Assembly: GCF_000247815.1 (NCBI RefSeq)
Contig: NC_021678.1
Span: 10,351,351 to 10,415,350, forward strand
DNA: 64,000 bases
From: Ficedula albicollis
Taxonomy: Eukaryota; Chordata; Aves; Passeriformes; Muscicapidae
Direction of reading: 5' to 3'
In this document: piece by piece, positions 13,877 through 27,975 of the stretch
Position numbering within the stretch: the stretch's first letter is position 1
How the letters are laid out: every line of letters starts with the position of its first letter
Position numbers and translations under genes: made by a program
The notes under the pieces: model-generated
What the model was told of the DNA's origin: nothing
Databases searched by the model: none
The model's input: only the letters and a program-made list of their open reading frames with translations

Positions 13877-16501
13877 GAAAATTAAGAGGGAGAAAAAGAG
13901 CCTAAGTACTTTCAAGATTCAAGAAAAAGGAAAGACACCACAATCAGACCTGATGAGAGCTGTTATGGTTTTCTTTAGGTCATAAGTTTCACCTTGGAGG
14001 TGCAGACACCATGATCATGTTACATGGCTGTGCAGTAGATCCTAGCTCCTGACAGGCTGATGCTGCTCTTGGTCTAAGCCTTACAGACAGTGCCTGTTCT
14101 GTGGAAAGCTGAAAAACTTGTTGCTTTTGTTTGCTGTGAATGTCACCTTCCTCCAGATACAGGCAGGACTGAAACCCAGTGGTGCCAGCAGCAGCCTGGC
14201 TAATGCACACTGTAGGGCAGTCATACAGTTACTCAATATGGAAAAAAACTAAAAAAGGGAAAGTTATTGCTTTGGTGAAGTATCACCACTTCTGCATTTA
14301 AACAGGATCTAAAACCTATGGAAATGACAGACAAAAACATCAGGAAAGAGGCCAAGAAATGGGGTAACAGCAATTCTCTCTCATAGCCAGTTCCATCACC
14401 AAACTTTCCAGAACACAAGCAGTCTATCAGGAATTACCTCAAAATGTCAACTGGGCTGCTCTGACCTCAAGTTCCAGATGCAGAATGAAAATTTACAGAA
14501 TGTAAGTGTTTTATACAATAGTACTTCGAAAGAATCTCTACAAATTCACACCAAATGAAGGCTCTGCAAAAAATATCTGTATCATCCATATATTAATTCT
14601 TCTAGCAATGCAATCATGTTTTTTCTTCTAGCCTCTTTTCCCAATTGAAATCACTTGACCTAACTTGAATCCTGTTATATTCCAGTGTAATTCATAGCAA
14701 TGCACTTTTTGTAGAGTAGTTCTTAATTGGAAGAGCTTGAGTCCAGGTCCCTAAATTCTTTGTGCACCACTGTACACATAATAATCTTAGGTTGTTCCTA
14801 TATAGCATAAATAAATTCAGGAAAACCTGATGTTCTTCTACAATATTCTCCCTCCATTTCCGGACAAGTTTCTATTTTTGATAAACCCATGCAGAATTGT
14901 TTTATATGTCATAGGTATTCATACCCATAAACTGAAAGAAGTAATTTCAACTTGATTTGACCTAATATACAATAGAAGCATTACAACACTAATTGACTGC
15001 TTACCAGTGCCCTGAAATTGCTAATTGACTGGTAAGGCACTAATTTTTTAACCTCACTCATTAGGTAGGAAACTCTTGGCTAGGAAATGGCCCTGAATAA
15101 ATATTAGTATCCATTCAGAAAAGGTCAGATACTTTGGTTTTTTATCATTACATTCTAACTGCTTATTTATAAACCATTGAATTTCAAAGGCAGGTTATTC
15201 TTAATGCACTACCTGGCAAAAATATTTACTACAGTATCACAGTTCTCAAATATAAAAAGGAAAGAATATTCCATACTCATACTGCCGGAGCAGCATGACT
15301 TCACATTATTTCTCAGACTAGCATGAAAATCACTGGATGTCTTTCCCTCCAAATCAAAGGGAAGAGCTTTCACACTAGGTCCATCTTTGCTTCCAAACCA
15401 TAAACAGACAAACCCTCTGCTGCTTTAGTTCCACTGGCTTCAAATAACAGGCAGTAGTGGACTATCCCAAACAAAAAGGGATGATTAAAAGTGTTTTCAA
15501 ACCACCTAATTAGCAAGTCAAATGAAAAAATTTACTGAAGTTCTGGTTTTACAATTTTTTAGACAGAGCACATTCAGTCAGTGTAGACATAGAGGGAAAA
15601 GAGGCCAAACCTCCTCACTCTATATCAGCTCTGAAAAGCATCACATTTCCAGCAAAACGTGGACTTTCCCTCATCAGCAGCTTGAAACAGGGAATAATTT
15701 GTACAAATCATCAGCATCACAAGAGCAAATCTTGGTACTTCCTTCTCCTTTTTACATCCCGGAAGAAGCACATTTCCACATTATCTCCTTCAGCAAGAGA
15801 AACTGCTACAAAAATTGCTCAAAGACTTTCTACCCCCTTTATCAAAATTATGGGACAATCTAGCAAATATTTTCAGTCAGTTATTTGCCTGCCTTGGAAA
15901 ATAAATTGGTTTTATCTTTTAGGTGTGCAGCACAGGATTGCATCAAACGGTAGCGAAAAGTGTATGGGAGCTTTTTCAAGCCACAAAACAGAATGGAGGA
16001 ATTAGAAGCAGTGTGAAGCCTTATTATGGAGATTCTGGAGAAAAGTCCTACTATGGCAACCAATTACTGATGTCGGACTCAGCTGTTTTCCAATAACATC
16101 ATTCATACCAGCAGTAGTGAAAGGCCTCCTTCTGCCAACCAAAAGACACTGCTTCTTTAAATCCAAGATTTTGCCTGGTGTTATACAGGAAACTCCTTCT
16201 TGTTGGGGCAAATTCCTCCAGACAATATACAATGGTTTTAATTACCACACAGGAAATCAAGACCAATTCCTTATCTGGTTGTTTACCAACAATCATGCAG
16301 AAAAGGGTTTTTTTTTCCAAGATATGCTTTGCTTAGAGTTTGAAAACCAAATTTCTTGGCCTAACTAAAAGAGGGAGATTTACCCACCTGCTATCTGCAG
16401 AGCCACAGTTCTAGAAGAGAAATATCTGCCAAAGTTATGTAAAAATATAAAATTCCATATCAAGGATGACAAAAGGAAAATAAAGGGCACTCATGCATTA
16501 C
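13877..16501. other. Non-coding sequence with overlapping random ORFs
   Basis: Between 15522 and 16368 several frames of 60-113 codons overlap on both strands. The longest (113 codons, +, 15522-15863) overlaps a 107-codon frame in another phase. None has domain-like composition or clear exon boundaries, so they look like fortuitous openings. The rest is unremarkable AT-rich DNA. Confidence 0.6.
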
Positions 16502-16603
16502 AACCTACCTTTTTGTAGACCTCCTGTGCTGGGATAGACACTCTCTCCAAAAAAACCTACCTTTTTGTAGGCCTCCTGTGCTGGGATAGACACTCTCTCC
16601 AAA
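16502..16603. repeat. 50-bp tandem direct duplication
   Basis: Copies at 16502-16551 and 16554-16603, starting AACCTACCTTTTTGTAG and ending CACTCTCTCCAA. There is one mismatch (GTAGAC against GTAGGC). The spacer is two A residues. Confidence 0.95.
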
Positions 16604-19600
16604 CCACTGAGACACAATCTATGATGCTCCTCTCTCTTTAGCTGCAGGACACTTTAAGTCCCAGCACTTCAATTTAGCTGCTGGAGGGTTTGCAGCTGTG
16701 TTGGCTGAGATCCTCCTTCAGAGATTACTCTAGAGGGGAAAAAAGACAAACAGGCATCATCAGCCCTTCAGAGGATTACAGGTGTTCCATATAATTTACA
16801 GGTAGTATAATCTCACTGCCCCAATGAAATTTCAAGTATCTTGACTTTGGGATTTTCCCAAATCTTCTGATTTAGCAAGCTGGGTGCAGTTGGTTTAATA
16901 TTTCCATCCCACACCAAGAACCCAATCTACCCTACTCTACAGAGTTGCTGTGAGTGCATTTCAGCATCAGGTTACCAGGCTATCCCTTTATGTACCAAAC
17001 TGCAAATATCCCAGACTCCAAAATCCTTCCCCTGGGAGACTCAAAGGCAAAACTCCATTTCAAGCAGAAGTTTGGATGTGAAATGTGCATGTGACACCTG
17101 TGAAGCCAGTGGCCAGCAGGCATTTCCCAGAGCTGGCACTTGGTGAAATTATGCTTTTTTCCAAACTTGGTGTTACAGAGAGCAGGAGAGACAGACAGGG
17201 GGACAGAGGGGGACAGAAGGACACGCTGCCCATCACCTGTGTCCCAGCAAGAGCACAAAAGCTTGGTCTGACTCAGGCTGAGCTCTGCCCCTTCAGCCTC
17301 TCATGATGTTCAGCGTCTGGATTTCTCACTGTGAAAATCTAACTCTGTCCAGGGTTTCTCGGCTCATCTTCTAGTGGAATGCTGTGCCAAGAAATACACA
17401 GCCACAGGGCTGTGCTTTATTTTTTTTTCACAGGCTGAAATAATGATAGCTCTTAGAAACCTGAGAAAAGTCAAAGATATGTTTCCGTTTTGTACCTTAC
17501 ATTATTAGTAAGCAACAGAAATTGTGAGTGGTAAGAAACTTGAAGATTTTTTTTCTCATATTCCTCAGTAATTTTACAAGCTATTTTTCCATGCTTTGGA
17601 GCGTGAGTTTTATTCCATTATCTAATCCACGTCTACTAATTAATCAAATTGCTTTAAACAGTGAAATTTGATCTAAAATCTTTTGTTCATTTGCAAGCAA
17701 GTAAAGTTTGATAAGAACAGACAGTTTGGCAGTGCCTGTAAATCCTTGTGGAGCAAGGAAATTAACATCTTGGCACTCAGCTCTGTAATGATGTGCCTGG
17801 TTTCATGAAAAACAGACAACAAATTCATTTCCATACCTCAATAACGCTTCTCTTTTGCTTTAGCCTAATTAACTCGTTGAAGGATGAAAGCTGAACTTTT
17901 TTTAGGCATACCTGGTTCCTAGAATGTGCAATTGGGTGGAAAAATGATAAATCTGAAGGTTTGTGATAAGAATACTTCAAGGCAAAAAAGCATTTGTATG
18001 CTAGGAATAAATTCATTGCAGTCTCATTTGTAGCTGAAGAGTCAACAAAATAGTTAGCTAGAAGTACTTTAAAGGTTATTTTATTTGTGTGACTAATTCA
18101 GCATTGATAATTTGCATGAGCTGTAGCCTGCTGCTCATTGCAGCTCATACTGTTTCAGAAGAGTTTCACAAGAAAGGAAGAGGAAAACCCAGACAAAGCT
18201 GTGAAAGGCCTTCTAATGTTTGTTCTCCTTGTTCATTGCTCTAATGCAGGGATGCCCACTGATATTGAGTAAAATAATGGGAAGAGTATGTTGCTTGCAA
18301 TACTATTCTATGTATTTTCTTCTATGTATTTATTCTCTTCCAAGAGTATATTACAGCAATATTTAACTCTTCCCCAAGCATGGGGAAGATAATCTGATCC
18401 CTACATCTGTTTTTGGGCACTTTTTTTCTTTATATATCTTCTCTCTTACTGGTGAGATACATTGGGATAAGGTTTTGCTATCAAGTAGGAGATAAATTAC
18501 CCTCCAATAGTTTTAGCTGTATGTAGTTTTCTGAAACAGTATTCTTGAAATGAAAAGCATGATATTTACTATTTTCACTTTTGAAGCACTGAGTGCAAGG
18601 CATGAACAGAGATATTCAACACATTCCATCTAATCCTCTCAAAATTTCTAAAATTGTACTATTAATATTTCAAATAAACTCACTGACTTCTCATACAAAC
18701 CACCATAGCTTTTGCTTTTTCTTAATTTTTTCCTTCTTAATTTCAAACATGGAAACATGAACACTTCTAGGGCTGGAGGATCCTGATATGTGCAGAGCCA
18801 TGGTGAAAATGAAAAAAAAAACACCCAAAGAAGTCTAAATGATTTGCTGGTTTATTTTAAAAACACATTAAATGGGGAAATCTTGCTCCCAGCTGTTGTG
18901 GGTGTGTTGAGTTTTAATCAAATAAAGGTTTTGGTGAAAAGTGAATTGCCACCTCTTGGAAAAAACCCCAGCAGATCATAAAAATATGAAAAAAAATTCC
19001 TTCTGTTTAAACAGCCAGAGAACACCTGACAGCTCATCTTGTTTACCACCCAGGACACCCTGAGCTTTGTTTTGAACTGAATTTTTAAAAAGTTACCCAT
19101 CTAAGAGCTAAGTTTTTAAACTTATTTATACGTATGTGAATATCATTTTTCCAATTGCATACCAAAAATGACATTTAAAATGTTTTTAATTTTGTTGAGA
19201 GATAGAGGCTCCCCTAATGGCCTGCACGTGTCACCAACACAAATAGTTTACAAAAAGCTGTGCAAAGGACAACGCTGAGGAGAACAGGGCCTGAGAAGCC
19301 TGCCTGGAAATCTCATTCTTTCACTACAGAATGTTAAAGGAAGCAAATTCCCAGAATTAAAAAAATATGTGATAGTAAAATTTGGAAGGTTGGGACAAAA
19401 CATTAAAATATCACACGTGAGGATTGTGGAAATGTAATGTCTAATTATAACTTAATTTTGGAAATATTTCCTTGAACCTCATCCCCACTAGCTGGGTCTT
19501 GTCTTGATTAATTTCTAAACGTTTGAAGCAACATGTTCCCTTCCTGTAGTCCTTAGAGTTTCATACCATAACTATAATATGCTATTTCCAGAGGCAGTTA

Positions 19601-22600
19601 ATTTTAAATGTTAATTTCTTTTCAAGAGTTACTTTCAAAATCAGATCACACATTTATGTATCTAAATTTTAAGTACCTAACCTTAGATACCTGATTTTGA
19701 ATATTTGGGGATTAATCTTCATACAAATGAAATTAAATTCACATTTTGTGACTGGAATCTATTGCTCTTTAACATCCTTAAAATGCTGGTATGCTAATAG
19801 AGTAAAAATTAGGAAGAAAAATGTTCCAAAAGAACCTATTTGAAAGGAAGGCTGCTTTTGACCAAGCAGGAGAGGCTGCATTATAGTCATGGGCACTTTA
19901 TTTCTGTAACACCAGAGGCAGCACCAACCTACAGGCAAGTTCATTAATCTCCCCTGCTCCAAGGAAATGGAATGTCATGCACTGCACTGTGTTCTTTATT
20001 GCTATTCCTGCATATCTTTTCCATTAGGTTCTTTGTTAAAGATAAAACTGAGAAAAGTTTAGATGAGGTTTTTAGAATTTCAGAGAAAATATTCTTCTCT
20101 CAAGATCACCCACAGTCTGTTCAGCTCTACAATTTATAGGGTAAGGATGTAAAATGTAGCCACTATAAAATTTTACTATCTCCTTGTATATCAGTGCAGA
20201 GATAAAACAATTATGTGTATCTATCTCATAACAACAACAAAACCCCCCTAAATTAAGACACAAATAAAACAATAAATCTGCTTTATAAGACTTGCTTAAA
20301 AATGTTAATATGTCATTGCTTAATGACAGATACAACATACTGAATATTTAATCAATTTCCTTATTAATTCTAATCTGTCTTCCCAGATTCATAGTTGTCA
20401 TTAATTTGGATTCCTCATCACAAGAAGTCAGAAAATCAGTAAAATTAATATCGCAGATGATCTCTTAGAGGCAGAAAGGGTTCCTAAATTTAAAGAAGTT
20501 CATGCATTTAAAACAAGAATGTATCAGTATTGATAGAAACATAAATGCAGACTCAGACATTCTCAAGTCAAAAATCTTTAAAAGTATGATAATTTAATTA
20601 CACTTGACTAAATAACTGCAGCCTCAACCCAATAAAATTCTGATAGTTAAGATGTTTGACAGCAGCAGTTTTAGTGTGAACATGCTCATAATTTAAGATG
20701 GAAGCACAGAAAAACAATCAGATTTCATAAGGAAGATGTAGAATATATTCCTCTAATATTCTCTACTGTACAATGGGGGCATGTCCACGATAAGAATATT
20801 AGAAATATCCTCCATAAAAAAGAAATCACATGCAGTACTACTTATTTGTGTTCTCTGCCATGTTTTTCTTCATATTTACAAAGAACCTGCAATTCTGCCT
20901 TGAATCTCGGTTTTCTTAGTGAATATTTCAGGTCCTCACTTTGTTCTTCAAAGCGAAATCCACCTGATGCTGTAGCTTTTACATCCACTCACACTTTCAT
21001 GCCAGCCCAGTTTTCCAGCTCTCCAATACCTCTGAAGCATCACAAAGAGCTGAACAGTAAGCATTATTTAGCACAAAGTTTGGGCTGTTTTTCCAGTAGG
21101 CTTCATTGAATTTTACCAAGATAAACCAGCATCACCTGCCTCATAAGAAAACAGGGAAATTCCATACAATAAATTGTATGGAATACAATAAATACATACA
21201 ATAAATACTGGGAGAAGCAAGGACACGGCATTTCTGACCATCAGCCATATTGTCTCAGCATTGAATCCCATTGCAGACTGCTTATTAGTTTGTTTTCATT
21301 AAAATTTGTGAAATAAATCTGGGACAGCTATCAACAAGTTCCATGACTCTGATGGATTTTCCTAAGTAATTACTGAGTCGTTCATTTTCCATGATTAATC
21401 TGCCCTTCAGTCTGCAAAATGTTCAATTTGGATTACTTCACTATAATTTTCTCTTTCTCTAAATGGTGAAATGCCTTCAGTCTTCATAAAATGTAAGTAA
21501 TGTGAGCCTTCAGGCCCAGAAAATGCAACATGAAGGCTTAAATAAGCAGTCTGGCTTGAGCAATACAACCACAAATGGAGTTGAAAAAACAGTGCAGGAA
21601 TTGTCCTTCTGAGAACAAGTTATGGAAGCTGCTCATATGAATAGAGTTATCTGCACTAATTAAAATTCTGATTGAGTCCTGGCTTGCATGCAACTTCTGC
21701 AGTGCTTATTTCACATTCAGCATAGGTCAGAAATAACCAACATGGGCTTTGCAGCTAAACTTATACCTACTATAATGCTTGCCAGGTTTCATATTAATGG
21801 GGATTTGGGAGGGGCTTGGGTGTGTTAATTATGGGTTTCTCTCCTAAACTTCTGACAGGGAGAAGATTGGCTTATAGCCTTCCAATAAAGACAGACATTT
21901 TGCAACAACCTTATTTACTTTGAAATTTATCTTTTCTTTAATTTTGTCAAATCATCAATTAAAAAAAATCATTAGTCAGAAATTGGGTTGCTCAAGGAGA
22001 AACTCTTCCTTTGCCCAAAGTCCAGGACATACACAACAAGATTTGTGATCTAGAGCACAAACTTCAACATTAGTTTCATATTTTCTGTCCATATAGTTCT
22101 AGCAGCAAGAATTTAATCTTCTGAGCACCTACATCTCGCAGATATATTTGCTGCAATTTTAAAGTTTCCTTTGTTATTTCATATAGAATCTCCAGAAGGC
22201 TCTTGCTAAGACAACTAACTCTTTGAGTATAAGTTCTGAAGGAAGATCCTAATAATTTATAATACAATCAGTGACCATAAGGTAAATCAATAGTTTATTT
22301 GAGAAAAATAGACTTTCTTGTTCCTAAAGCTAGGTCAAATTTTTAAAGCTTCAACCTGATGAATTCCAGTTTTATGTGGATAACATTACACATATAACCT
22401 TGCCTCAGACTTAGTCATTATCTACTGATATAAACCACATATCCTAGATTTAGGAAAGTATTTTTTGATAAACATAGTCCTTTGATACTTAATTAAGACA
22501 TACTTTTGCTTCTCCAAGGAAAAATGCTTGCTCTTTTTTTTCTTTTTTAAAATCAGAAATGCATATAATAGATGCTTTGACAATTTTATTATACACTGCT

Positions 22601-25600
22601 TTATTGATTTGTGGTTTAGGAGGAAGAAGAGGAGCTTGAAAGGGAAAACAAAATTCTCAATATGAAATGTGGGATTATCATCAACAGAGGAGGAAATCAC
22701 AACAAAATATCAGCAGTTACAGTATGCTAATAAATACCTGATCTTTTAACTCGATGACTTTTCAGCTTGTGCAGCTGTAAATAATACACACTCAGAAGCT
22801 CTTGAGCTAAGAGATGTGCATGACCATGTTTCAGTGCAGCTGCCTGCATATGATGTGTGCCACAGAATATTTGCCTAGAGATGCTACTCCAAAAGTGGCA
22901 ACAATTAAAAGGTATTTTTCCATGTATGACAGAAACAGTGATAATAGAGGGAGACATTCAGGCCTCCTCTAGGAGAGACACTGTTTCAGTAGCAGGGTGG
23001 ATGTATTTATATGTGAAATGTGCATGGATGTATTCTTGCCTCGAGTCTTCAACTCTGTTCCTATGATCGCAGTCACATGTGGTAGGAGATTATGCTGATC
23101 ACATTCCCCTGATCACAGTTCCAAGGAGAAAAGCTCTCTCAAAAAATCTTGAAATTGGAAAAAATTAATGCTCACTGAAACCAGTGCTTATAAAATTAAG
23201 GAAATTGTGTCATTGCCTTCAAGGACTTCACTTAAAAATAATTTCTGTTTGGAAAAACAGTTTGTTTAATATCGTCCTCCAGAGTATCCTGTAACCACAA
23301 TGAATTATTACAAAAATACATTTTTTTTTAGATATACACAACAATCCTATTGCAATGAAAATGTCTCAGTGTATTATTTATTTCCTAATACACTGTGGAT
23401 AACAAGAATGATATCAAGTGATATCTGCTATTAATGTCATAATAAATGAAAAATCTTGGCCTAGTTTAAGTTATTAGTATAAAATCTAGTTTGTTTAATA
23501 CTAAGCAATTTAACAGAAACATTAGACTGAACCCACACACCTGTGCCCCCACCATAAAACAAAAATATCTAGGAGCTTTATGAAAGTGTTTTCCAAGGAT
23601 TTTCAACAACAGAGTAAATGGTAAGTCTCTTAGTAAATTTTTCAGGTCCTGGAGAGCAGTTATATTGGCATTCCATGGATCATATTGTTCATTTTAATGA
23701 TGTAAAATGCTGGCATTGACTTTCACATAAATGGTCTCCATGAATTTGAACTGTGGGATTGAGGCCTACTACTATAGATTGGTAAATTAATTTTCCCCTA
23801 ATGCTACAAATGCTGTCCTATTTATCATTACTAAATAAATCCTATATTTCAGTCATTAAGAATTCCGTACTGGAAACAGCTGGACTTTTTAGATTTAAAC
23901 CAGGGAATAAATTCACTAGCAAAGGTCTATAAAACAAGGTCCTAAGTCTCTGAAGGATGTTAGAACCAATCAATCAGTTCTTTATTAAGGAAGCACTATT
24001 CATGGAAACTTCAAGAGTTCAAATTAGCTGTAGCCCAAAGAAAAAGGATTTATTTCTCCCGTCTCCCTCTTCTTTTCCTTTTTTTTTTTTTTTAATTTCT
24101 CAAGGCTTAGATTGTTCAAAAATATGAAGCCATTTCTGCTGTGTTTCCAAGGAATTGAATGATAGAAGAGCTCTAATGCTTAAAAATAGATTGCCCTGCT
24201 AATCCCACATCATATCCAGGTTATTGTGTTTGTTAATCTTATTCACTACCCAGGAAGGATTTCCTGTCTGTGGATTTTAGCATGTGATATAATCTCAGAT
24301 TACAGCTCTTTTATTATGTACAGGAGGATATAAAACTGGGAGATATGTATGGGGATGTGTTAAAGAAGTGAACTTTAAGATAAAATGAATTTCTTTCTGA
24401 AATATGCAGAGTGAACAGGAGTCAAGTTCTTGGGTAATGGGAAGCGTACAGAAGAGTGTTTTAATAAAACATGAAACAGATCTCCTAGAAATTCTTCTTG
24501 TGTGCAACTATGCTGTCATATTTTAAATCAATGCATATTAAGAGAATATTTTAACCGTGCATTTCAGATCTTCAGGATATTCACAGTGTAAGTGTGGAAT
24601 ATCCACCAGAGGTACAGCCATTTAAAGGAGAGTTTAAATATTAGACCTTTTTAAGTTAAGGTGCTCCTTATTGAATGTTCCTAAAATGTTTTGGGGTGTT
24701 TTTTTTAGTTGACATTTGCAAAAACTCAATTAATTGTAATTTATTATTTTTTATTATTTGTTATCCACTAATATTTAAAAGGTTCCTCCTATGAACAACT
24801 TAAGCAAATACCATTATCACATTGGAGAGTGTCAGGAGTGCTGAGTCAGGCACTGAGGTAATTTTGTGGATGTTCTGAGATATCCTGTTTGAGGGCAGGC
24901 AAAGGGTAGCCTTCATCCTCATGGTGTTTTACATTTTCCAGTAATTCAGCAAGCTGTATTCACTAGCCTCTGGCAGCCCCCTTCTTTAGTGCAGCACTAA
25001 ACACTAAATTATTATTTAAATTTATATTTGTTAATTATATTGCTAATAAAAGGTATAATTAAAATAATTTCAATGAGAACAATGTCCTCAATTTAGCATT
25101 CAAGCTTCCAGCCTGCTGGAGCCAGAGGTTTTCTACCAATATTACTCCATCTTGTCCCATACCTATTAATGTATTCTGAAGCCCCAAATTCAAAGCCCTT
25201 CACCATGTGATATTACTCACTTCTATTCTAAGTACACACTAGTGATTCTAACTCATCACTCAAATTTGGAAGCCTTCTCCAAGGTCTTAAGTCAGAAGCA
25301 GTGCTCCCCTGGGGGTCATGTCAGAAAGCACAGAAAGCTCAAAACTCACAGGCTTCTGGGTTCCAACACCTCATTTACTGCCTCTCATTTCAGAACAGGA
25401 AATCCCATACTCTGTTCCTTGACAATTTTTTTTATGTCCAATTACTGCAAAAATGGTATAAAGTCCTTTGAACAAAGATTGGGAATGTCATCCCCACCTT
25501 CCTAGCCCTGCAGTGTCCATATCCCTCTCTCTAACTGTGCTTGCCTGATCTCTAACATGAAGGGATATCTGCCTTTCCCTTGAGACACACTCAGTTCCAT

Positions 25601-26693
25601 ATTTACTGTACACACACACAAACCCACTCTCTAAAATTAGATTGAGAAGGAACTCTTTAACCGGGCACATTCTGCAGGAGCTGTTTTGCAGATTACAGTT
25701 GAGCAAAGTGTCCATCCATAATGAACACCTTTAATTGCTAACTAACATTCTAATGGAAGTCAGGCACACTTTTAAAGTTAGCCCATACTCATGAATTTAA
25801 TTAAAAAACCTTTCATACCTTGACTGTACCAAGAGGTGATATTGCCAAAGTAAATGCCAGCTTCTTTAGGTTAAAAGTATCTGAACTAATTACAGATACA
25901 TGGAACCATCCTCAAAAAAACCCCAAAAACTATAGACCAGCTATAAACAACACATTTGCTATTTATATCACTTTACATAGCAGCCTATTTTTAATTAATT
26001 TTAATCCATTTCTAGGTATTAGTCATTAGATGGCAAAGTACCAAAATATATGCACATTCTTGTTTAACAGAAGCTAACACTACACATACAGAAGGACAAA
26101 AAAAGAGGAGAGTGTTCCTTTAAAGTATTATTTTGCACAGACTAGAAATTGTAGATATATATTTCAAGAAATCTCTTTAACCAATACAATGTAACTGCAT
26201 CACCTGCTGAAAGAAGCTCCATTTTACCTCCTAGTGCCACTGAGCTTTGTTTTATGATCAAAATTGTTCCAGTGACATGTAAAAAATAACCTATATCCCT
26301 AATTTCACCATGAGGCCCAATAGCTTCATTTGCTTCAGTAATTGTTTTTGGTGGAAGTAGCTGGCCTAGTTTTGCAAAACAGAAACCCCTCATCAGTTTT
26401 TGTATGGCATTTACAGCAGCTAAAGAGAAATGGAAGAAATTCCATTTTCGCCCAAATTCAGGCTATGTTCAAGTTTCTATGGAAACCTTGTACACCTCTA
26501 CAGAGATAAACAGCAAAGGGTAAAACCGTTCTCCCTGTTTTTCACCATTTCCTCTATTCTCTCTTTGATCCATGTGCAAGTGTTTTATCTATAATTCACT
26601 TTCTGCTGTCCCTTATTTCTCTTTTCCCTCTTCATGTATCAGAGGGAAATCTGGGGAAACTTCCCTCATTATTTGCTTCCCATTGGCTATCCA
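16604..26693. other. 10-kb single-copy non-coding stretch
   Basis: The longest part of the window free of local duplications and poly-G. Open frames reach at most 92 codons (-, 16980-17258 and 22422-22700) and look random. Small features are a purine-rich patch near 17178-17225, a 26-bp inverted repeat at 21159-21184 and a T17 tract near 24079. I recognise no transposon end. Confidence 0.65.
21159..21184. repeat. 12-bp perfect inverted repeat with 2-bp loop
   Basis: ATTCCATACAAT, then AA, then ATTGTATGGAAT. The word ATACAATAAAT recurs just downstream to about 21207, so this may be a small replication-slippage or template-switch product. No regulatory role can be assigned. Confidence 0.85.
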
Positions 26694-26790
26694 GATGATT
26701 TTGAAGTGTGATGACTAAAATTTCAACATTTTCATATGCCTTGATGATTTTGAAATGAGATGACTAAAATTTCAACATTTTCATATGCCT
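26694..26790. repeat. 48-bp tandem direct duplication
   Basis: Copies at 26694-26741 and 26743-26790, from GATGATTTTGAA to TTTTCATATGCCT. Two mismatches (AAGTGTG against AAATGAG). Confidence 0.94.
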
Positions 26791-27741
26791 GGTCTATGTG
26801 CTTTTATACAATCATTTATTTCTCTGAGCAGAGAAACCTACTAGAAACTAAGAAAACTACTCAGACCTGGCCACTGTAACTTTGATGACCCTGTGAGATT
26901 TTCCCCAATGGCTGCATCCAAACTCTGGGTTAAGCTCCTGTAAATTCTCAGGAATTGTACCAGACACAGCCCAAACCGGATTTAATCGACACACATCAAA
27001 GAGGTCCCTAAAGAGCCTTTGAAGAGTTACATTTACTTCTCTTGAAATGAAAGACTACAAACTATGTGAGCTAAGCATAAAAAAGTAATGTACTGAAGTG
27101 CAGTTTTATCTGTAGACCTCAGATGACTGAGGAAGCAGACTAGAAAACAGCACAAATGCAATTTGCATTTTGTTATCTCGATTTCCTTTCATGCTTCTCT
27201 CAACCCAGGTGCAGCTTAGTTCTGCCCACACACATAAAGCACTGGAAATTTCAGTTTCATTAGAGCCAGTTGGGGAATAATTTGGAAAAAATCTACTTAT
27301 TGAAGGTAAAGAGTACAACTTGGCACATGAGGTGCTATAAGGGCCAACTAATTTAGGGTCTATGGATCATTCTAGAGTACTCTGAGGAAGGTTTCTATAG
27401 GCCAAACTACTCTTTCCTGACTTGCATTATTTTTTGTGAGATCGATCCCCACTCACACGAGAAAAAAGTAATGTTGACTTGATACAAATCTTCAGTGTTC
27501 AATATTCTTCTTTAGTTCAAATGGTTGAACTAAAATCTTAAAGCTTCAATAAATCCTGAAATCATAATTTGTTAAAGTTACCTGGATGGAGATAAGAAAT
27601 ACAATGGGAAATCATCCCAGCTCACTATAACTTGTAAATAATATCTAAGGGGATCCATGGTGGCCTAATTCTAAAAGGCCCAAAAATAAAGTAACATTAA
27701 AAAGAGCCTGTAAGTTAAAAATGGGTCAAATTTTGTGGAGG
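26791..27741. other. Non-coding sequence, no gene seen
   Basis: One 70-codon minus-strand frame (27106-27318) without motif. Nothing else stands out. Confidence 0.65.
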
Positions 27742-27975
27742 AGCTCATATTTTAAGAGCTAGGTCCTTCACCGGATAATTAGAAAAAAGTTTCCTGCAAA
27801 AATACACAACACCTTTCATGCAGGCTCATATTTTTAAGAGCTAGGTCCTTCACCGGATAATCAGAAAAAAGTTTCCTGCAAAAATACACAACACAGCTCA
27901 TATTTTAAGAGCTAGGTCCTTCACCGGATAATTAGAAAAAAGTTTCCTGCAAAAATACACAACACCTTTCATGCA
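27742..27975. repeat. Three-copy tandem duplication with variant middle copy
   Basis: Copy A is 27742-27822 (81 bp), copy B is 27824-27894 (71 bp) and copy C is 27895-27975 (81 bp). A and C appear identical. B has one extra T in its TATTTT run and a TAATCAG instead of TAATTAG, and it lacks the final CTTTCATGCA. The A-B'-A order is what a mis-traversed heterozygous bubble would give. Real triplication with homogenisation of the outer copies is less simple. Confidence 0.95.

Noticed and set aside
14957..15050. Repeated words CTAATTGACTG and TTACCAG/GGTAAGG considered as an inverted repeat
   Set aside because: The arms do not pair when read as reverse complements; only short direct words are shared.
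27742..27975. Three regularly spaced repeats considered as a CRISPR array
   Set aside because: The repeats are back to back without unique spacers, and the sequence is from a vertebrate.
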